This document shows positions 20,680-30,017 of a stretch of 64,000 nt of DNA, piece by piece. The notes under the pieces are model-generated. The model was not told where the DNA came from and searched no databases. It worked only from the letters and a program-made list of their open reading frames with translations. The position numbers and the translations under genes were made by a program. Numbering within the stretch: position 1 is the first letter of the stretch; each line of letters begins with the position of its first letter. The stretch comes from Devosia ginsengisoli (GTDB lineage: Bacteria > Pseudomonadota > Alphaproteobacteria > Rhizobiales > Devosiaceae): contig NZ_JANQAJ010000011.1 of the NCBI RefSeq assembly GCF_024707105.1, positions 941,488 through 1,005,487 of the forward strand, in the 5' to 3' direction.

Positions 20680-22098
20680 CTAAGCCCCAGGCAGATCGAT
20701 CACCGCGCGCACGCCCGGAGCGTTGTCCTCGATGCGGAATGTGCCGCCATGCAGACGGGCCACCGCGTCGACCAGCGACAGGCCCAGGCCGGAGCCCGGT
20801 TCGGAGCGGCTTTTCTCCAGACGCACGAAGCGCTCCAGCACGCGCTTGCGGTCGGCTTCGGGGATGCCGGGGCCGTTGTCGGCGACTTCGATCAGCACGC
20901 GGCCCGCATGCTGGCGCAGGCCGACGGTGATGCGGCCCTGCCCTTCCCCTTCGGGCTTGGCGTATTTGACGGCGTTTTCGAGCAGGTTGACCATGGCCTG
21001 CCCGATGAGCTCGCGATTGCCACGCAGATGCAGGCCCTCGGCGATCGATGTCTCGACAACGATGCCCTCGTCCTCCGCCACGGGGCTGTAGAGCTCGGCC
21101 ATGTCGGCCACTACGGCGCTGACATCGACGTCGGCTAGCGCGCCGGAGGGGGCGCCGGCTTCGGCGCGGGCGATCATCAGGAGGGCATTGAAGGTCTGGA
21201 TCAGGCGGTCGCTCTCGGCAATGGTGGTTTCCAGCGCCTGCTGGCGGACGTCGTCACTGGCGCCGTCGCGCAAGGCGGATTCGGCCTGGTTGCGCAGGCG
21301 GGTGAGCGGCGTCTTGAGGTCATGCGCGACATTGTCGGTGACTTCCTTGAGCCCCTGCAGCAATTGCTCGATGCGGTCGAGCATGGCGTTGAGATTGGTG
21401 GCGAGGCCATCGAATTCGTCATTGCGGCGGGTGACCGGGACACGCTCGGAGAGGTTGCCCGACATGATCTTGGTCGAGGTATCGCGGATGGTGTCGATGC
21501 GCTTGAGCACGCGGCGGGCCGTGATGCCGCCGGCCACCAGCGAGAACAGGATGATGCCGAGCACGCCGAACAGGAAGCTCTGCACGATGATGGCGGAAAA
21601 GCCCTGGCGCTCCACCACATCGCGACCGACGACCAGCCGCATGCCGTTGCTGAGTTCGACCGAGCGCACCACGGCAAAGCCGGTGCGTATGCGGCGCGGC
21701 GGGCTATCGGCATCGTCAGGCGGATCGATGAAGGGATTGGCCCGCTCGTAATCGAAGCTGTAGATGCCCGGTTCGATCAGCACATCGGGCGGCACATCGG
21801 TGACGTTACCGAGCAGGTACTGGCCGGTGGCGTCGCCGAGATAATAGACACCCGGTCCCGGCGCACGGGAGATGCGTTCGAGGGCAAAAGCCAGGGCACG
21901 GATGCCCTGCACCGCGTCGATGCGTTGCAGCACCCGCACTTCGCGGTCGATGTCATTGGCCTGCTGGCGCTGGATCTGCACGCTGGACTGCCAGGTGATG
22001 AAGGCCAGCAGCAGGATGGCGAAAAGCGAGAAGATCAGGATGAACGTCGCCGTCAGCCTGACCGTCGATGTGCGCCAGATCTGGGCAAAGCGGGTCAA
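20680..22098 (-). CDS. Sensor histidine kinase of an OmpR-type two-component system
   Basis: 472 aa. It has an N-terminal membrane helix (LTATFILIFSLFAILLLAF), a periplasmic domain, a second helix near 170, and a HAMP region. The HisKA box is VTDNVAHDLKTPLTRLRNQAE, with HATPase motifs NLLENAVKYAKP, VADNGPGIPEADR and GSGLGLSLVDAV. It is probably the partner of the response regulator encoded four bases upstream, and envelope stress is a fair guess given the DegP neighbour. It lies in the order degP - regulator - kinase - glnE that I recall from Sinorhizobium and relatives. Confidence 0.87.
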   Translation of the reverse strand: MTRFAQIWRTSTVRLTATFILIFSLFAILLLAFITWQSSVQIQRQQANDIDREVRVLQRIDAVQGIRALAFALERISRAPGPGVYYLGDATGQYLLGNVTDVPPDVLIEPGIYSFDYERANPFIDPPDDADSPPRRIRTGFAVVRSVELSNGMRLVVGRDVVERQGFSAIIVQSFLFGVLGIILFSLVAGGITARRVLKRIDTIRDTSTKIMSGNLSERVPVTRRNDEFDGLATNLNAMLDRIEQLLQGLKEVTDNVAHDLKTPLTRLRNQAESALRDGASDDVRQQALETTIAESDRLIQTFNALLMIARAEAGAPSGALADVDVSAVVADMAELYSPVAEDEGIVVETSIAEGLHLRGNRELIGQAMVNLLENAVKYAKPEGEGQGRITVGLRQHAGRVLIEVADNGPGIPEADRKRVLERFVRLEKSRSEPGSGLGLSLVDAVARLHGGTFRIEDNAPGVRAVIDLPGA

Positions 22099-22101
22099 GA
22101 T

Positions 22102-22773
22102 CTACTCGCGGATCATGTAGCCGGCGCCGCGCACGGTATGCAACAGCGGGGTCGCGTAGCCCTTGTCGATCTTGGAGCGCAGGCGCGACATATGCACGTC
22201 GATGACATTGGTCTGCGGATCGAAGTGATAGTCCCAGACATTTTCGAGCAGCATGGTGCGGGTCACCACCTTGCCGGCATTCTTCATCAGATATTCGAGC
22301 AGGCGGAATTCGCGCGGCTGCAGCAGCACGGTTTCACCATCCCGCTCGACCTTGCGGGAGAGCCGGTCGAGGCTGAGACCGGCGACCTGGTAGCTGGTGG
22401 CGGCTTCGGAGGGGCTGGAGCGGCGCGCCAGCACTTCGACGCGCGCCAGCAGTTCGGTAAAGGCGTAGGGTTTGGTGAGGTAGTCGTCGCCGCCGGCGCG
22501 CAGGCCGGTCACGCGATCATCGACCTCGCCGAGCGCCGACAGAATGAGAACGGGGGTCTTGTCGCCCTCGGCGCGCAAGGATTCGACGATGGAGAGGCCA
22601 TCGCGGCGGGGCAGCATGCGGTCGACGATGAGGATTTCGTAATCCATGCCCGAGGCCATGGCGTAACCCGTTTCGCCATCGGCGGCGTGATGGGTGATGT
22701 GGCCGGCTTCGTCGAGGGCCTGGATGAGATAGCTCGCGGCTTCCCGATCATCTTCGATCAGCAGGATTTTCAC
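22102..22773 (-). CDS. OmpR-family response regulator
   Basis: 223 aa. The receiver domain has the acidic pair EDD near residues 7-9, phospho-acceptor D51 in LIVDRMLP and K in LTKPYAF. The C-terminal winged helix is of OmpR/PhoB type (LQPREFRLLEYLMKNAGKVV, VDVHMSRLRSKI). It is four bases from the kinase gene and 63 bases downstream of degP, all on the minus strand, so the three are probably one transcription unit. Confidence 0.92.
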   Translation of the reverse strand: MKILLIEDDREAASYLIQALDEAGHITHHAADGETGYAMASGMDYEILIVDRMLPRRDGLSIVESLRAEGDKTPVLILSALGEVDDRVTGLRAGGDDYLTKPYAFTELLARVEVLARRSSPSEAATSYQVAGLSLDRLSRKVERDGETVLLQPREFRLLEYLMKNAGKVVTRTMLLENVWDYHFDPQTNVIDVHMSRLRSKIDKGYATPLLHTVRGAGYMIRE

Positions 22774-22836
22774 CGCGACGCTCCGTGGTGGTTGGCGGGA
22801 GCGGCCCCGGGGAAGCCCCGGAGCCGCAGGAGAGTA

Positions 22837-24369
22837 TTACTCGGCCGCCAGCGGCAGGCCGATGAAGCGGTCATTGCCGTCGCGGCTGGCCTTGATCAGG
22901 GCGGTATTGCGCCCCTGGGCCTTGACCGCGTCAAGGGCCGCCTCGAATTCATCGAGGCTGTTGACCGGCGTATTGTTGACTTCGAGGATGGCATCGCCAA
23001 CCGCCAGGCCCTTTTCGGCAGCCGCCGAATCCGGCTCGACATTCTGGATCAGCAGGCCACCCGAACCGTCGGCGTTCGGCACCAGGGTCAGGCCGACGCT
23101 GGTTTCAGCCGGGAGCGGCGCGGGCGGAACCGGGCTCTGGCCCTGGTCGGCCTGGGCCACCTGCTCTTCATTCAGCGTGCCGAGCTGCACCGAAAGCCTG
23201 GTCTCGGCGCCATCACGCCAGACGGTCAGCTCGACGGTGGAGTCGGGCGACTTGCCGGCAATGGTGCGGCTGAGGTCGAGCGCGTCGTCGATCGCATCGC
23301 CATCGACTGCGGTGATGATATCGCCCGACTTGACGCCGGCCGGGCCGGCAGGGCCGTCCTCGGCGACATTGCTGACAATGGCGCCCTTGGCTTCGGAGAG
23401 GCCCACGCCATCGGCAATGTCACGGGTCACATCCTGGATGCCGACGCCGAGATAGCCGCGGGTGACGGTGCCGCTGTCGATCAACTGCTGAACGATGCCC
23501 TTGACGGTGGCTGCCGGAATGGCGAAGGCGATGCCGACATTGCCGCCATTGGGCGAATAGATGGCGGTGTTGACGCCGACCACTTCACCCTTGGTGTTGA
23601 AGGCCGGGCCGCCCGAATTGCCGGTATTCACGGCCGCGTCGATCTGCAGGAAATCGCCATAGTTGGAGCCGCCGATATTGCGGCCCGAACCCGAAATGAC
23701 GCCCACGGTCACGGTGCCGCCAAGGCCGAACGGGTTGCCCACGGCAACCACCCAGTCGCCAACGCGGCTGGCTTCGGTCTCGAAATTGACGAAAGGCAGG
23801 TCCGTGCCCTCGATCTTGACCACGGCCAAATCGGTCCGCTCATCGGTGCCGACGATTTCGGCAACCTGTTCGGTGCCATCGTCGAAGACGACGGTGACCT
23901 TGGTGGCATTCTCGACGACGTGGTTGTTGGTGACGATATAGCCGTCAGGCGAGATCACGAAGCCCGAGCCGGCGGCCATGAAATGGCGGGGAGCCTGCTC
24001 GCCGCGCGGACCCTGCCGGCCGAACTGGTCGCCAAACTGATCGAAGAAATCATGGAAGGGATGATCTTCGGGCAGGTCGGGGAAGTTGAAATTGAACTCG
24101 CCGCCGCGCCGCTGCACGTTGCGCGGGCTTTCCTCGGCCTCCACGAGGATGGACACCACGGCCGGCTTGACCGCTTCCACCAGGTCGGCAAAGCCGGCAT
24201 GCGGCTGCGTCGCTTCGGGAACGATGATCTGGGCGGCATTCTGCACCTGGGCAGTGGCGGCCTGACCGGTCATGACGAAAGCGGTGGAAACGCCACCGAT
24301 ACCGACCAGCAGCGCCAGGGCGGAGGCCCCGAGCCAGCGGCTGGTACGCTTCAGAATGGTCGAGCGCAT
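22837..24369 (-). CDS. degP: Periplasmic serine protease/chaperone, DegP/Do family
   Basis: 510 aa. It has a signal-type N-terminus (SALALLVGIGGVSTAFVMTG) and a trypsin-like domain with triad H150 (TNNHVVEN), D180 (ERTDLAVV) and S252 (NTGNSGGPAF). Two PDZ domains follow (about 290-380 and 410-500). A glutamine/phenylalanine-rich LA-loop-like insert lies near 90-125. It degrades or refolds misfolded envelope proteins. ATG 24369 has AAGGAG upstream; a TTG at 24390 lies before that site. The next two genes encode a two-component system that may regulate it. Confidence 0.93.
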   Translation of the reverse strand: MRSTILKRTSRWLGASALALLVGIGGVSTAFVMTGQAATAQVQNAAQIIVPEATQPHAGFADLVEAVKPAVVSILVEAEESPRNVQRRGGEFNFNFPDLPEDHPFHDFFDQFGDQFGRQGPRGEQAPRHFMAAGSGFVISPDGYIVTNNHVVENATKVTVVFDDGTEQVAEIVGTDERTDLAVVKIEGTDLPFVNFETEASRVGDWVVAVGNPFGLGGTVTVGVISGSGRNIGGSNYGDFLQIDAAVNTGNSGGPAFNTKGEVVGVNTAIYSPNGGNVGIAFAIPAATVKGIVQQLIDSGTVTRGYLGVGIQDVTRDIADGVGLSEAKGAIVSNVAEDGPAGPAGVKSGDIITAVDGDAIDDALDLSRTIAGKSPDSTVELTVWRDGAETRLSVQLGTLNEEQVAQADQGQSPVPPAPLPAETSVGLTLVPNADGSGGLLIQNVEPDSAAAEKGLAVGDAILEVNNTPVNSLDEFEAALDAVKAQGRNTALIKASRDGNDRFIGLPLAAE

Positions 24370-24510
24370 GTAATCATTCTCCTTCGGCAAGCCCTCAACA
24401 GCTTGTGGGGTCTAGATATGGAACGGACGATCTTTCTGCGAGGTTGCGCCAACATTAAACCTTGGCAATGTTGGCGGCGGGAATGGGGCGGCGATTGTGG
24501 CACCGCCAAT

Positions 24511-24641
24511 GCCACGCCCTCGTGGTTCGAGGCGCGTGAAGAACGCGCACCTCACCATGAGGACTACTTATAGCTCGATGTTCCAGTAGCCCTCATGGTG
24601 AGGCGGGAGCGTAAGCGACCCTCGAACCACGAGGGCGTGGC
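24511..24641. repeat. REP-like inverted repeat, family 1, copy 2
   Basis: The outer arms GCCACGCCCTCGTGGTTCGA and TCGAACCACGAGGGCGTGGC face each other around inner arms CTCACCATGAGG and CCTCATGGTGAG. It is the most diverged copy, with arm interiors GCGCGTGAAGAACGCGC and GGGAGCGTAAGC instead of the usual joint. It lies between degP and ccmH. Confidence 0.8.
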
Positions 24642-24654
24642 AGGAATGCTTCTG

Positions 24655-25095
24655 CTACCTCAGCTCGTCCAGCGCCGCCTGCTCCTCGGCACTCAGCCCC
24701 GCCTCGACCGCCCGCCGCCGGTGGCCGACCACGACCAGCGTTCCCAAGCCTGCCAGCAGCAGCACGGGCGCAGCGATCCACAGCAGGATGGTGTGGCTGT
24801 TCACGCGCGGATTGAGCAGCACATATTCGCCGTAGCGATCGACGAGATATTGCCGCACCGCCTCGTCGCTGTCCCCGGCAACCAGCCGTTCGCGCACCAG
24901 CACGCGCAGGTCTTTCGCCAGGTCGGCATCGCTGTCGTCAATCGACTGGTTCTGGCAGACGAGGCACCGCAGGCCGGCCGAAATGTCGCGCGCGCGCTGC
25001 TCCAGCACCGGATCGGGGAGGATTTCGTCGGGGCTCAGCGCGACGACCGGGGTCGCGAGGCACAAAGCCAGCAGGAGCGCGCGGAGCCAGGTCAT
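24655..25095 (-). CDS. ccmH: Cytochrome c-type biogenesis protein CcmH/CycL
   Basis: 146 aa. It has a signal peptide ([17 protein letters not shown]), the redox motif RCLVCQNQ near residue 43, and a membrane helix ([21 protein letters not shown]) near 103-125. CcmH keeps the apocytochrome heme-binding cysteines reduced for heme ligation in the periplasm. Its ATG overlaps the ccmF stop by four bases (ATGA), so the two are translationally coupled. It is the last ccm gene of the operon. Confidence 0.94.
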   Translation of the reverse strand: MTWLRALLLALCLATPVVALSPDEILPDPVLEQRARDISAGLRCLVCQNQSIDDSDADLAKDLRVLVRERLVAGDSDEAVRQYLVDRYGEYVLLNPRVNSHTILLWIAAPVLLLAGLGTLVVVGHRRRAVEAGLSAEEQAALDELR

Positions 25096-27065
25096 TCGGC
25101 GGCCTGGGGCGTTTGTTTGGCCGCCCGGCGCGGGGCACCGACGCGCAGTTTGCGGTCGGTGAGCGAGAGAAATCCGGCCCCGGCCATGAACAGCGCACCC
25201 AGCCAGACCAGCGTGATATAGGGCTTGTGCCAGATGCGAACGACATGGGTGTCGTCCAGCGGCTCGCCGAGCTGGAGATAGAGCTGGGAGAAGCCATAGG
25301 TCTCGATGGCCGCCTCGGTGGTGGGCATGCCCGAGGCGACATAGGTGCGGCGGTCGGCCAGCATCTGCCGCGTGCCGCCACCGGGGGCGGTGACGGTGAA
25401 ACGGCCCTCGTCGGAAATGTAATTCGGTCCCGGAACCTGGGCGAAGCTGTCGAAGGCGATGGTGTAACCCGACAGTTCGGTGGTTTCGCCGGGGTTGAGC
25501 GTGGTGACCCGTTCGGTCTCCCAGGCCGTGGTAGCGACGATGCCCAGCACGGTGATGCCGATGCCGAAATGGGCAATGGCAGTGGACCAGGCCGAGCGCG
25601 GCAGGCCGAACAGGCGGCGGGCGCTTTCAGCCAGTGGAATGCGACCGAGCTTGCTGCGGTCGACCAGTTCGGCAATGGCGCCAAAGGCTACCCAGAAGCC
25701 GAGCAGCAGGCCAAGCGGGGCCAGCGATATGCTGACGCCACCCAGCGCCGAGATCAGGATAGTGGCGAAGATGGCCAGTGCCGCCGCGCCGATCAACCGC
25801 TGGGCCGCGCCCAGGATATCGGCGCGCTTCCAGGCCAGCAGCGGCCCGAAGGGCAGCACCAGCAGCAAGGGCGCCATGAGGGTGCCGAAGGTGAGATCGA
25901 AGAAGGGCGCGCCCACCGAAATGGTGGTGCCGGCCAGGGCATCGAGCAGCAAAGGATAGAGCGTACCGACCAGCACCGCGCCGACTGCGGTGGCGAGGAA
26001 CAGGTTGTTGAGGATGAGCGCCCCTTCGCGACTGACCGGGGCGAAGAGGCCGCCCTGTCGCAGGGTCGAGGCGCGGAAAGCGAAGAGCGCGAAGGCGCCG
26101 CCAATGACCAGCGCCAGCAGCGTCAGGATGACCAGCCCGCGCGTCGGATCGCTGGCGAAGGTATGAACCGAAGTCAGGATGCCCGAGCGCACGAGGAAGG
26201 TGCCGAGCAGCGACAGGGAAAAGGTGATGATGGAGAGGAAGATCGTCCAGATTTTCAGTGCATTGCGCTTTTCCATCACCAGCGCGGAATGGAGCAGAGC
26301 GGTGCCGGCCAGCCAGGGCATGAAGCTGGCATTTTCCACCGGGTCCCAGAACCACCAGCCGCCCCAGCCAAGCTCGTAATAGGCCCAGTAGGAGCCCATG
26401 GCGATGCCGAGCGTGAGGAAGGTCCAGCTCAGCATGGTCCAGGGCCGCACCCAGCGTGCCCAGGCCTGGTCGATACGGCCGGAAACCAAAGCGGCGATGG
26501 CGAAGGAGAAGCAGATCGAAAAGCCGACATAGCCCGCGTAAAGCAGCGGCGGATGGATGGCGAGGCCGATATCCTGCAGCACCGGATTGAGGTCATTGCC
26601 CTCGATGGGGGCCGGAATCAGCCGGGCGAAGGGGTTGGAGGTGAAGATGGTGAAGCCGGCAAAAGCGGCGGTGAGCAGGCTCTGCGTTGCCAGCACCAAG
26701 GCCAGGAGATCACTGGGCAGGCGCCGGCCGAAGGCGGCCACCATGGCGCCGAAAGCCACGAGGATGAGGATCCACAGGACCATCGAGCCTTCGTGATTGC
26801 CCCAGACGCCTGAAATCTTGAAGATCAGCGGCTTCAGCGAATGGGAATTGTTCGCCGCCAGCAGCAGGCTGAAATCGGAGGTGACGAAGGCCTGGATCAG
26901 TGCGGCGAAGGCCACGGCTACGAGAATGAACTGCAGCACCGCGCCCTGGCTCAGCACCAGCGCGATCCGCTGGCCCGAGCGCCAGAAGGCATAGCCGCCA
27001 ACCGCCGAAACGGTGGCAATGGCGAAAGCCAGGATGAGGGCGAAGTGGCCGAGTTCGATGCTCAT
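25092..27065 (-). CDS. ccmF: Heme lyase subunit CcmF/CycK
   Basis: 657 aa, multi-spanning inner-membrane protein. The tryptophan-rich heme-handling WWD motif is [18 protein letters not shown] near residue 233, in a periplasmic loop. Conserved histidines and the C-terminal soluble domain are present. With CcmH and CcmI it attaches heme to apocytochromes c. About 180 bp containing a palindromic repeat separate it from ccmE within the operon. Confidence 0.95.
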   Translation of the reverse strand: MSIELGHFALILAFAIATVSAVGGYAFWRSGQRIALVLSQGAVLQFILVAVAFAALIQAFVTSDFSLLLAANNSHSLKPLIFKISGVWGNHEGSMVLWILILVAFGAMVAAFGRRLPSDLLALVLATQSLLTAAFAGFTIFTSNPFARLIPAPIEGNDLNPVLQDIGLAIHPPLLYAGYVGFSICFSFAIAALVSGRIDQAWARWVRPWTMLSWTFLTLGIAMGSYWAYYELGWGGWWFWDPVENASFMPWLAGTALLHSALVMEKRNALKIWTIFLSIITFSLSLLGTFLVRSGILTSVHTFASDPTRGLVILTLLALVIGGAFALFAFRASTLRQGGLFAPVSREGALILNNLFLATAVGAVLVGTLYPLLLDALAGTTISVGAPFFDLTFGTLMAPLLLVLPFGPLLAWKRADILGAAQRLIGAAALAIFATILISALGGVSISLAPLGLLLGFWVAFGAIAELVDRSKLGRIPLAESARRLFGLPRSAWSTAIAHFGIGITVLGIVATTAWETERVTTLNPGETTELSGYTIAFDSFAQVPGPNYISDEGRFTVTAPGGGTRQMLADRRTYVASGMPTTEAAIETYGFSQLYLQLGEPLDDTHVVRIWHKPYITLVWLGALFMAGAGFLSLTDRKLRVGAPRRAAKQTPQAAE

Positions 27066-27089
27066 GCTCGGGGAGCCTCGACATTCGAG

Positions 27090-27235
27090 AATGCGGGAAC
27101 ATTACCCCCACCCTTGATCCCTCCCCACAAGGGGGAGGGAGACGAGGGCACTTGGCACAGTGCATCCCCGACCACCGGGCAGGCTTCCCTCCCCCTTGTG
27201 GGGAGGGAGTGAGGGTGGGGGTATTTTAGGCACAG
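27090..27235. repeat. Palindromic intergenic repeat, family 3, copy 1
   Basis: CCCCCACCCTTGATCCCTCC followed by CCACAAGGGGGAGGGAGACGA is mirrored by CTTCCCTCCCCCTTGTGGGG and GGAGTGAGGGTGGGGG. The same unit occurs at 53784-53898. This copy sits inside the ccm operon, between ccmE and ccmF, and would form a strong stem in the mRNA. Confidence 0.75.
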
Positions 27236-27246
27236 AGTTCCGATCA

Positions 27247-27717
27247 TCACTGCCCACCCTCCGGCCGCCATTCGCCGCTGGCTTTCAGCGCGTCGACGAC
27301 TTCCTTGGGGATGTAATTCTCATCATGCTTGGCCAGCACATTGGTGGCCATGAACGTCCCGTCAGGCCCGAGGCTACCCTCGGCCACCACGCCCTGCCCT
27401 TCGCGGAACAGGTCGGGCAATATGCCGGTATAGCGGGCGGCGACATCCTGCGCGCCGTCGGTCACCACGAAACTGTTGTCCTGGCCGGTACGGGTCCAGC
27501 TGCCGTCCTTGACCAATCCGCCCAGGCGCATCGGCGTGCCGGCCGCGATCTCGCGGGCCACGACGTCGGAGGGCGAATAGAAGAAAACGATCTGGTCGCG
27601 CAGGGCCACCAGCACCAGCGTCGTCGCCAGCGCCACGACCACGGCCAGGCCGGCAATGACGGCCAGCCGCTTCTGCTTGCGCGACCAGCCCTGCTTGCGG
27701 ACGGTGGGCATGGTCAT
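27247..27717 (-). CDS. ccmE: Heme chaperone CcmE/CycJ
   Basis: 156 aa. It has one N-terminal membrane helix (LAVIAGLAVVVALATTLVLVAL) and a periplasmic OB-fold. H131 in AKHDENYIP, with Y135 four residues on, forms the HxxxY site that binds heme covalently before transfer to CcmF. It overlaps the ccmI stop by four bases. The in-frame MTMPTV leaves two possible ATGs (27717 and 27711). Confidence 0.94.
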   Translation of the reverse strand: MTMPTVRKQGWSRKQKRLAVIAGLAVVVALATTLVLVALRDQIVFFYSPSDVVAREIAAGTPMRLGGLVKDGSWTRTGQDNSFVVTDGAQDVAARYTGILPDLFREGQGVVAEGSLGPDGTFMATNVLAKHDENYIPKEVVDALKASGEWRPEGGQ

Positions 27718-28799
27718 GGCGTGGCTCCATTGAGGGTGAGGCCGGCCCCGAGCGCCAGCGTATCGAGTTCGCCCCGATCGAAGGCCTGCGGCCAGGCGGC
27801 GACGGCATCGTCATAGGCGGCCTGGGCGCGAGCAGTGTCGCCCAGCACGAGATAGGCCCGCACCAGTTGCGTCCATTCCTCGACGCTGCCGCCTTGCGCA
27901 GCCAGCCGGTCGGCCAGGCCGCCGACCATCTGGCCGATCATTTCGGCCTCCTGCGCATTGGCCGGGGCCACGCCGCCATTCTGCGCCACGGCAAGCCCCT
28001 GCTGCGCCGCCGTCAGCCAGGGTTCGTCGCCCGTGGATAGAGCCAGGGCGGCATTCCAGAACGGAATCGCCTCGTCATAATGCCCCTGCCCCGTCAGCAC
28101 CGAGGCCAGGTAGAGCCGCGACATGGCGTGGGACGGGTCGGCATCGGCGGCGGCACGCAACAGCGCGATGGCTTCGTCGGAGCCCGCATCGCCAGCGCCG
28201 AGCAACAGGGCTTCGGCGAGATTGGTCTGCAGGTCCGGCGTCGGCTCGCCTAGTTCCATCATGCGGCGATAGGCGCGCGCGGCATCGGCATAGCGGCCCA
28301 TTTCGAGATAGGCCGGGGCAATGACCGTCCAGCCGCGCAGATCGTCGGGATTGGCGGTGAGTTGGGCCTCGATGCGGGCAATGGCCGCGTCGATGTCGAT
28401 CTGCTGCGCCGCGACATCGCTGCGATCGGCCAGGGGCTGGCTGGGCAGATCAGGGTTGCCGAGCAGCGCATAGAGCCCCAAGGCCAGCACGGCGACCCCG
28501 CCAAGCCCCGCAAGCAGGGTGGTACGACCGAAGGCCGGTCCGGTGCCGGCGACTCGGCCGGTTTCGGATTTGAGGCGCAGGATTTCGCGCGCCAGTTCGC
28601 CGCGCGCGGCCGTCGCTTCGGCCTCGCCCAGCTTGCCGGCAGCCAGATCAGCGTCGATCCCGGCAAGCACGAGGCGAAAATGGCTGTTGGCATCGTCCAA
28701 TTCGGGAGTGCCTGCGTTGACCGCACGCGAACCCGCCGCGTAAAAAAGTGCAGCGCAGGCAATGGCGGTAACGGCGATAGCGATGAACCAGAAAAGCAT
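27714..28799 (-). CDS. ccmI: Cytochrome c-type biogenesis protein CcmI/CycH
   Basis: 361 aa. It has an N-terminal anchor (MLFWFIAIAVTAIACAALFYAAG), a second membrane segment near residue 85 (LAGLGGVAVLALGLYALLG) and a TPR-rich periplasmic tail (EMGRYADAARAYRRMMELGE, GHYDEAIPFWNAALALS). CcmI presents apocytochrome to the lyase. It is first in the minus-strand operon ccmI-ccmE-ccmF-ccmH. The frame is open far upstream, but ATG 28799 gives the family's N-terminus. Confidence 0.92.
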   Translation of the reverse strand: MLFWFIAIAVTAIACAALFYAAGSRAVNAGTPELDDANSHFRLVLAGIDADLAAGKLGEAEATAARGELAREILRLKSETGRVAGTGPAFGRTTLLAGLGGVAVLALGLYALLGNPDLPSQPLADRSDVAAQQIDIDAAIARIEAQLTANPDDLRGWTVIAPAYLEMGRYADAARAYRRMMELGEPTPDLQTNLAEALLLGAGDAGSDEAIALLRAAADADPSHAMSRLYLASVLTGQGHYDEAIPFWNAALALSTGDEPWLTAAQQGLAVAQNGGVAPANAQEAEMIGQMVGGLADRLAAQGGSVEEWTQLVRAYLVLGDTARAQAAYDDAVAAWPQAFDRGELDTLALGAGLTLNGATP

Positions 28800-28952
28800 G
28801 GGCCCTGGATGCTTGACGCCGGCACGCGGCAAGATGAGGCCATCTATAAGCCCAATGCGGCGAAAAACCACCAAAACACGCGATCGTGGGGCGGACGCAT
28901 TGCCACAGGCGCGCATTGCCGCGGATGCGTTGCCGATGGCAAGCACCGCGGC

Positions 28953-30017
28953 ATGAGTGAGGCCCGCGCCGATTTTGTCATCGTCGGATCGACGCCAACA
29001 GCCCGGCTGGTCGCGGGGCTGCTGGCGTCCACGCATGGCAAGGCGGTGGTGTTTTCCGGGGAAAGCCAGTCGGGCTACCGCCTGCCGCGCGCCGTCGACC
29101 TGTCGGTCGCGCAGATTACGCGGCCGGAAAGCTGGGCCCTGCTCAGGGCCGGCCTGCCCGAGGCGCTGAAACTCATTTCGCGCATCGGCGGGCGCCGCGC
29201 CTGGTCGCGGATCGATCCGATCTTCTTCAGCGAAATGCCTGACGGCAAGGAAGCCCTGGCCCATATCCGCCACATGGCGCTTGCCTTCGGCCATGCGGCC
29301 GAGCTGGTGCCGTCAAGCGCCCTCGGCATGGGCCGCGACGGATTGCTGCTGCGCGACGCCGTGCTGCTGCACCGGCCGACGCTGGAAGCGGGGCTTGATC
29401 GCTGGCTGGAGCAGCACAGGGTGCGCCGCCTGCTCGATGGCGACGCCCTCACAGTGCATGCTGATGGTAGCGCCGAGCTGGTTTCGGGCGAAGACCGCGT
29501 CGAGATCGGCCAGGCCGTGCTGGCGGACGATGCCGCCATTCTCGCACATGCGCCCAAGGCACTGTGGCCACCCTTGCTGACCCGCCGGGTCCACAGCACT
29601 GTCGCCACCGAGCCGACCCGGCCCATGGCGGCGGCGCTGATGCACCGGCTCGATACCGGGCTGACCCTGGTGCAGCAGGCCGAACGCGGCATCGCGGCTA
29701 TCGGTCCCGGCGCCATCGATCCCTTCGCTGCCGCATTGGGCGTGCTGCTGGGGCGGGAGCGGGAATTCCGCCAGGCCGGGCAATCGAGCTATGAAGCGGT
29801 GGTAACTGCCGATGCAGCCCCCGCCGTGGGACGGCTGAGCGGCAGCGGGCCGGATGTGCTGGCCGGTCTCGGCCCCACCGGCGCCTTCCTCGCCCCCGCG
29901 ATTGCGCGCTGGCTCTGCGGCGTGGCCGCGCCGGCCGAAAATGCCTGGCTTGGTGCGCGGCTGGTGGATCGCCCCACCGCAGCCTCGGCCGTGGCCGAGT
30001 TCGGAGGGATGGCATGA
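28953..30017 (+). CDS. DAO-like FAD-dependent oxidoreductase (beta-type subunit)
   Basis: 354 aa. The N-terminal Rossmann motif is degenerate: ADFVIVGSTPTARLVAGLLA, where GSTPTA replaces GxGxxG. The C-terminal DAO signature is clear (DAAPAVGRLSG, then LAGLGPTGAFLAPAIARWL). This resembles the beta subunits of SoxB/OoxB-type amine oxidases or dehydrogenases. The ATG lies 153 bp from the divergent ccmI start, and its stop overlaps the next gene by four bases. It probably forms a complex with that SoxA-like product; the substrate is unknown. The open frame begins earlier, but residues before MSEARADFV are not protein-like. Confidence 0.72.
   Translation: MSEARADFVIVGSTPTARLVAGLLASTHGKAVVFSGESQSGYRLPRAVDLSVAQITRPESWALLRAGLPEALKLISRIGGRRAWSRIDPIFFSEMPDGKEALAHIRHMALAFGHAAELVPSSALGMGRDGLLLRDAVLLHRPTLEAGLDRWLEQHRVRRLLDGDALTVHADGSAELVSGEDRVEIGQAVLADDAAILAHAPKALWPPLLTRRVHSTVATEPTRPMAAALMHRLDTGLTLVQQAERGIAAIGPGAIDPFAAALGVLLGREREFRQAGQSSYEAVVTADAAPAVGRLSGSGPDVLAGLGPTGAFLAPAIARWLCGVAAPAENAWLGARLVDRPTAASAVAEFGGMA

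Noticed and set aside
21322-24573. 1083-codon plus-strand frame across the histidine kinase, regulator and degP genes
   Set aside because: It crosses three well-supported minus-strand genes and their gaps; its composition is typical of antisense reading.
28362-28952. Upstream extension of the DAO-like gene
   Set aside because: It runs antisense through ccmI; the FAD-binding strand starts right after ATG 28953.
27714-29294. 526-codon version of ccmI
   Set aside because: The first 165 residues are antisense to the DAO-like gene; the membrane anchor of CcmI begins at ATG 28799.
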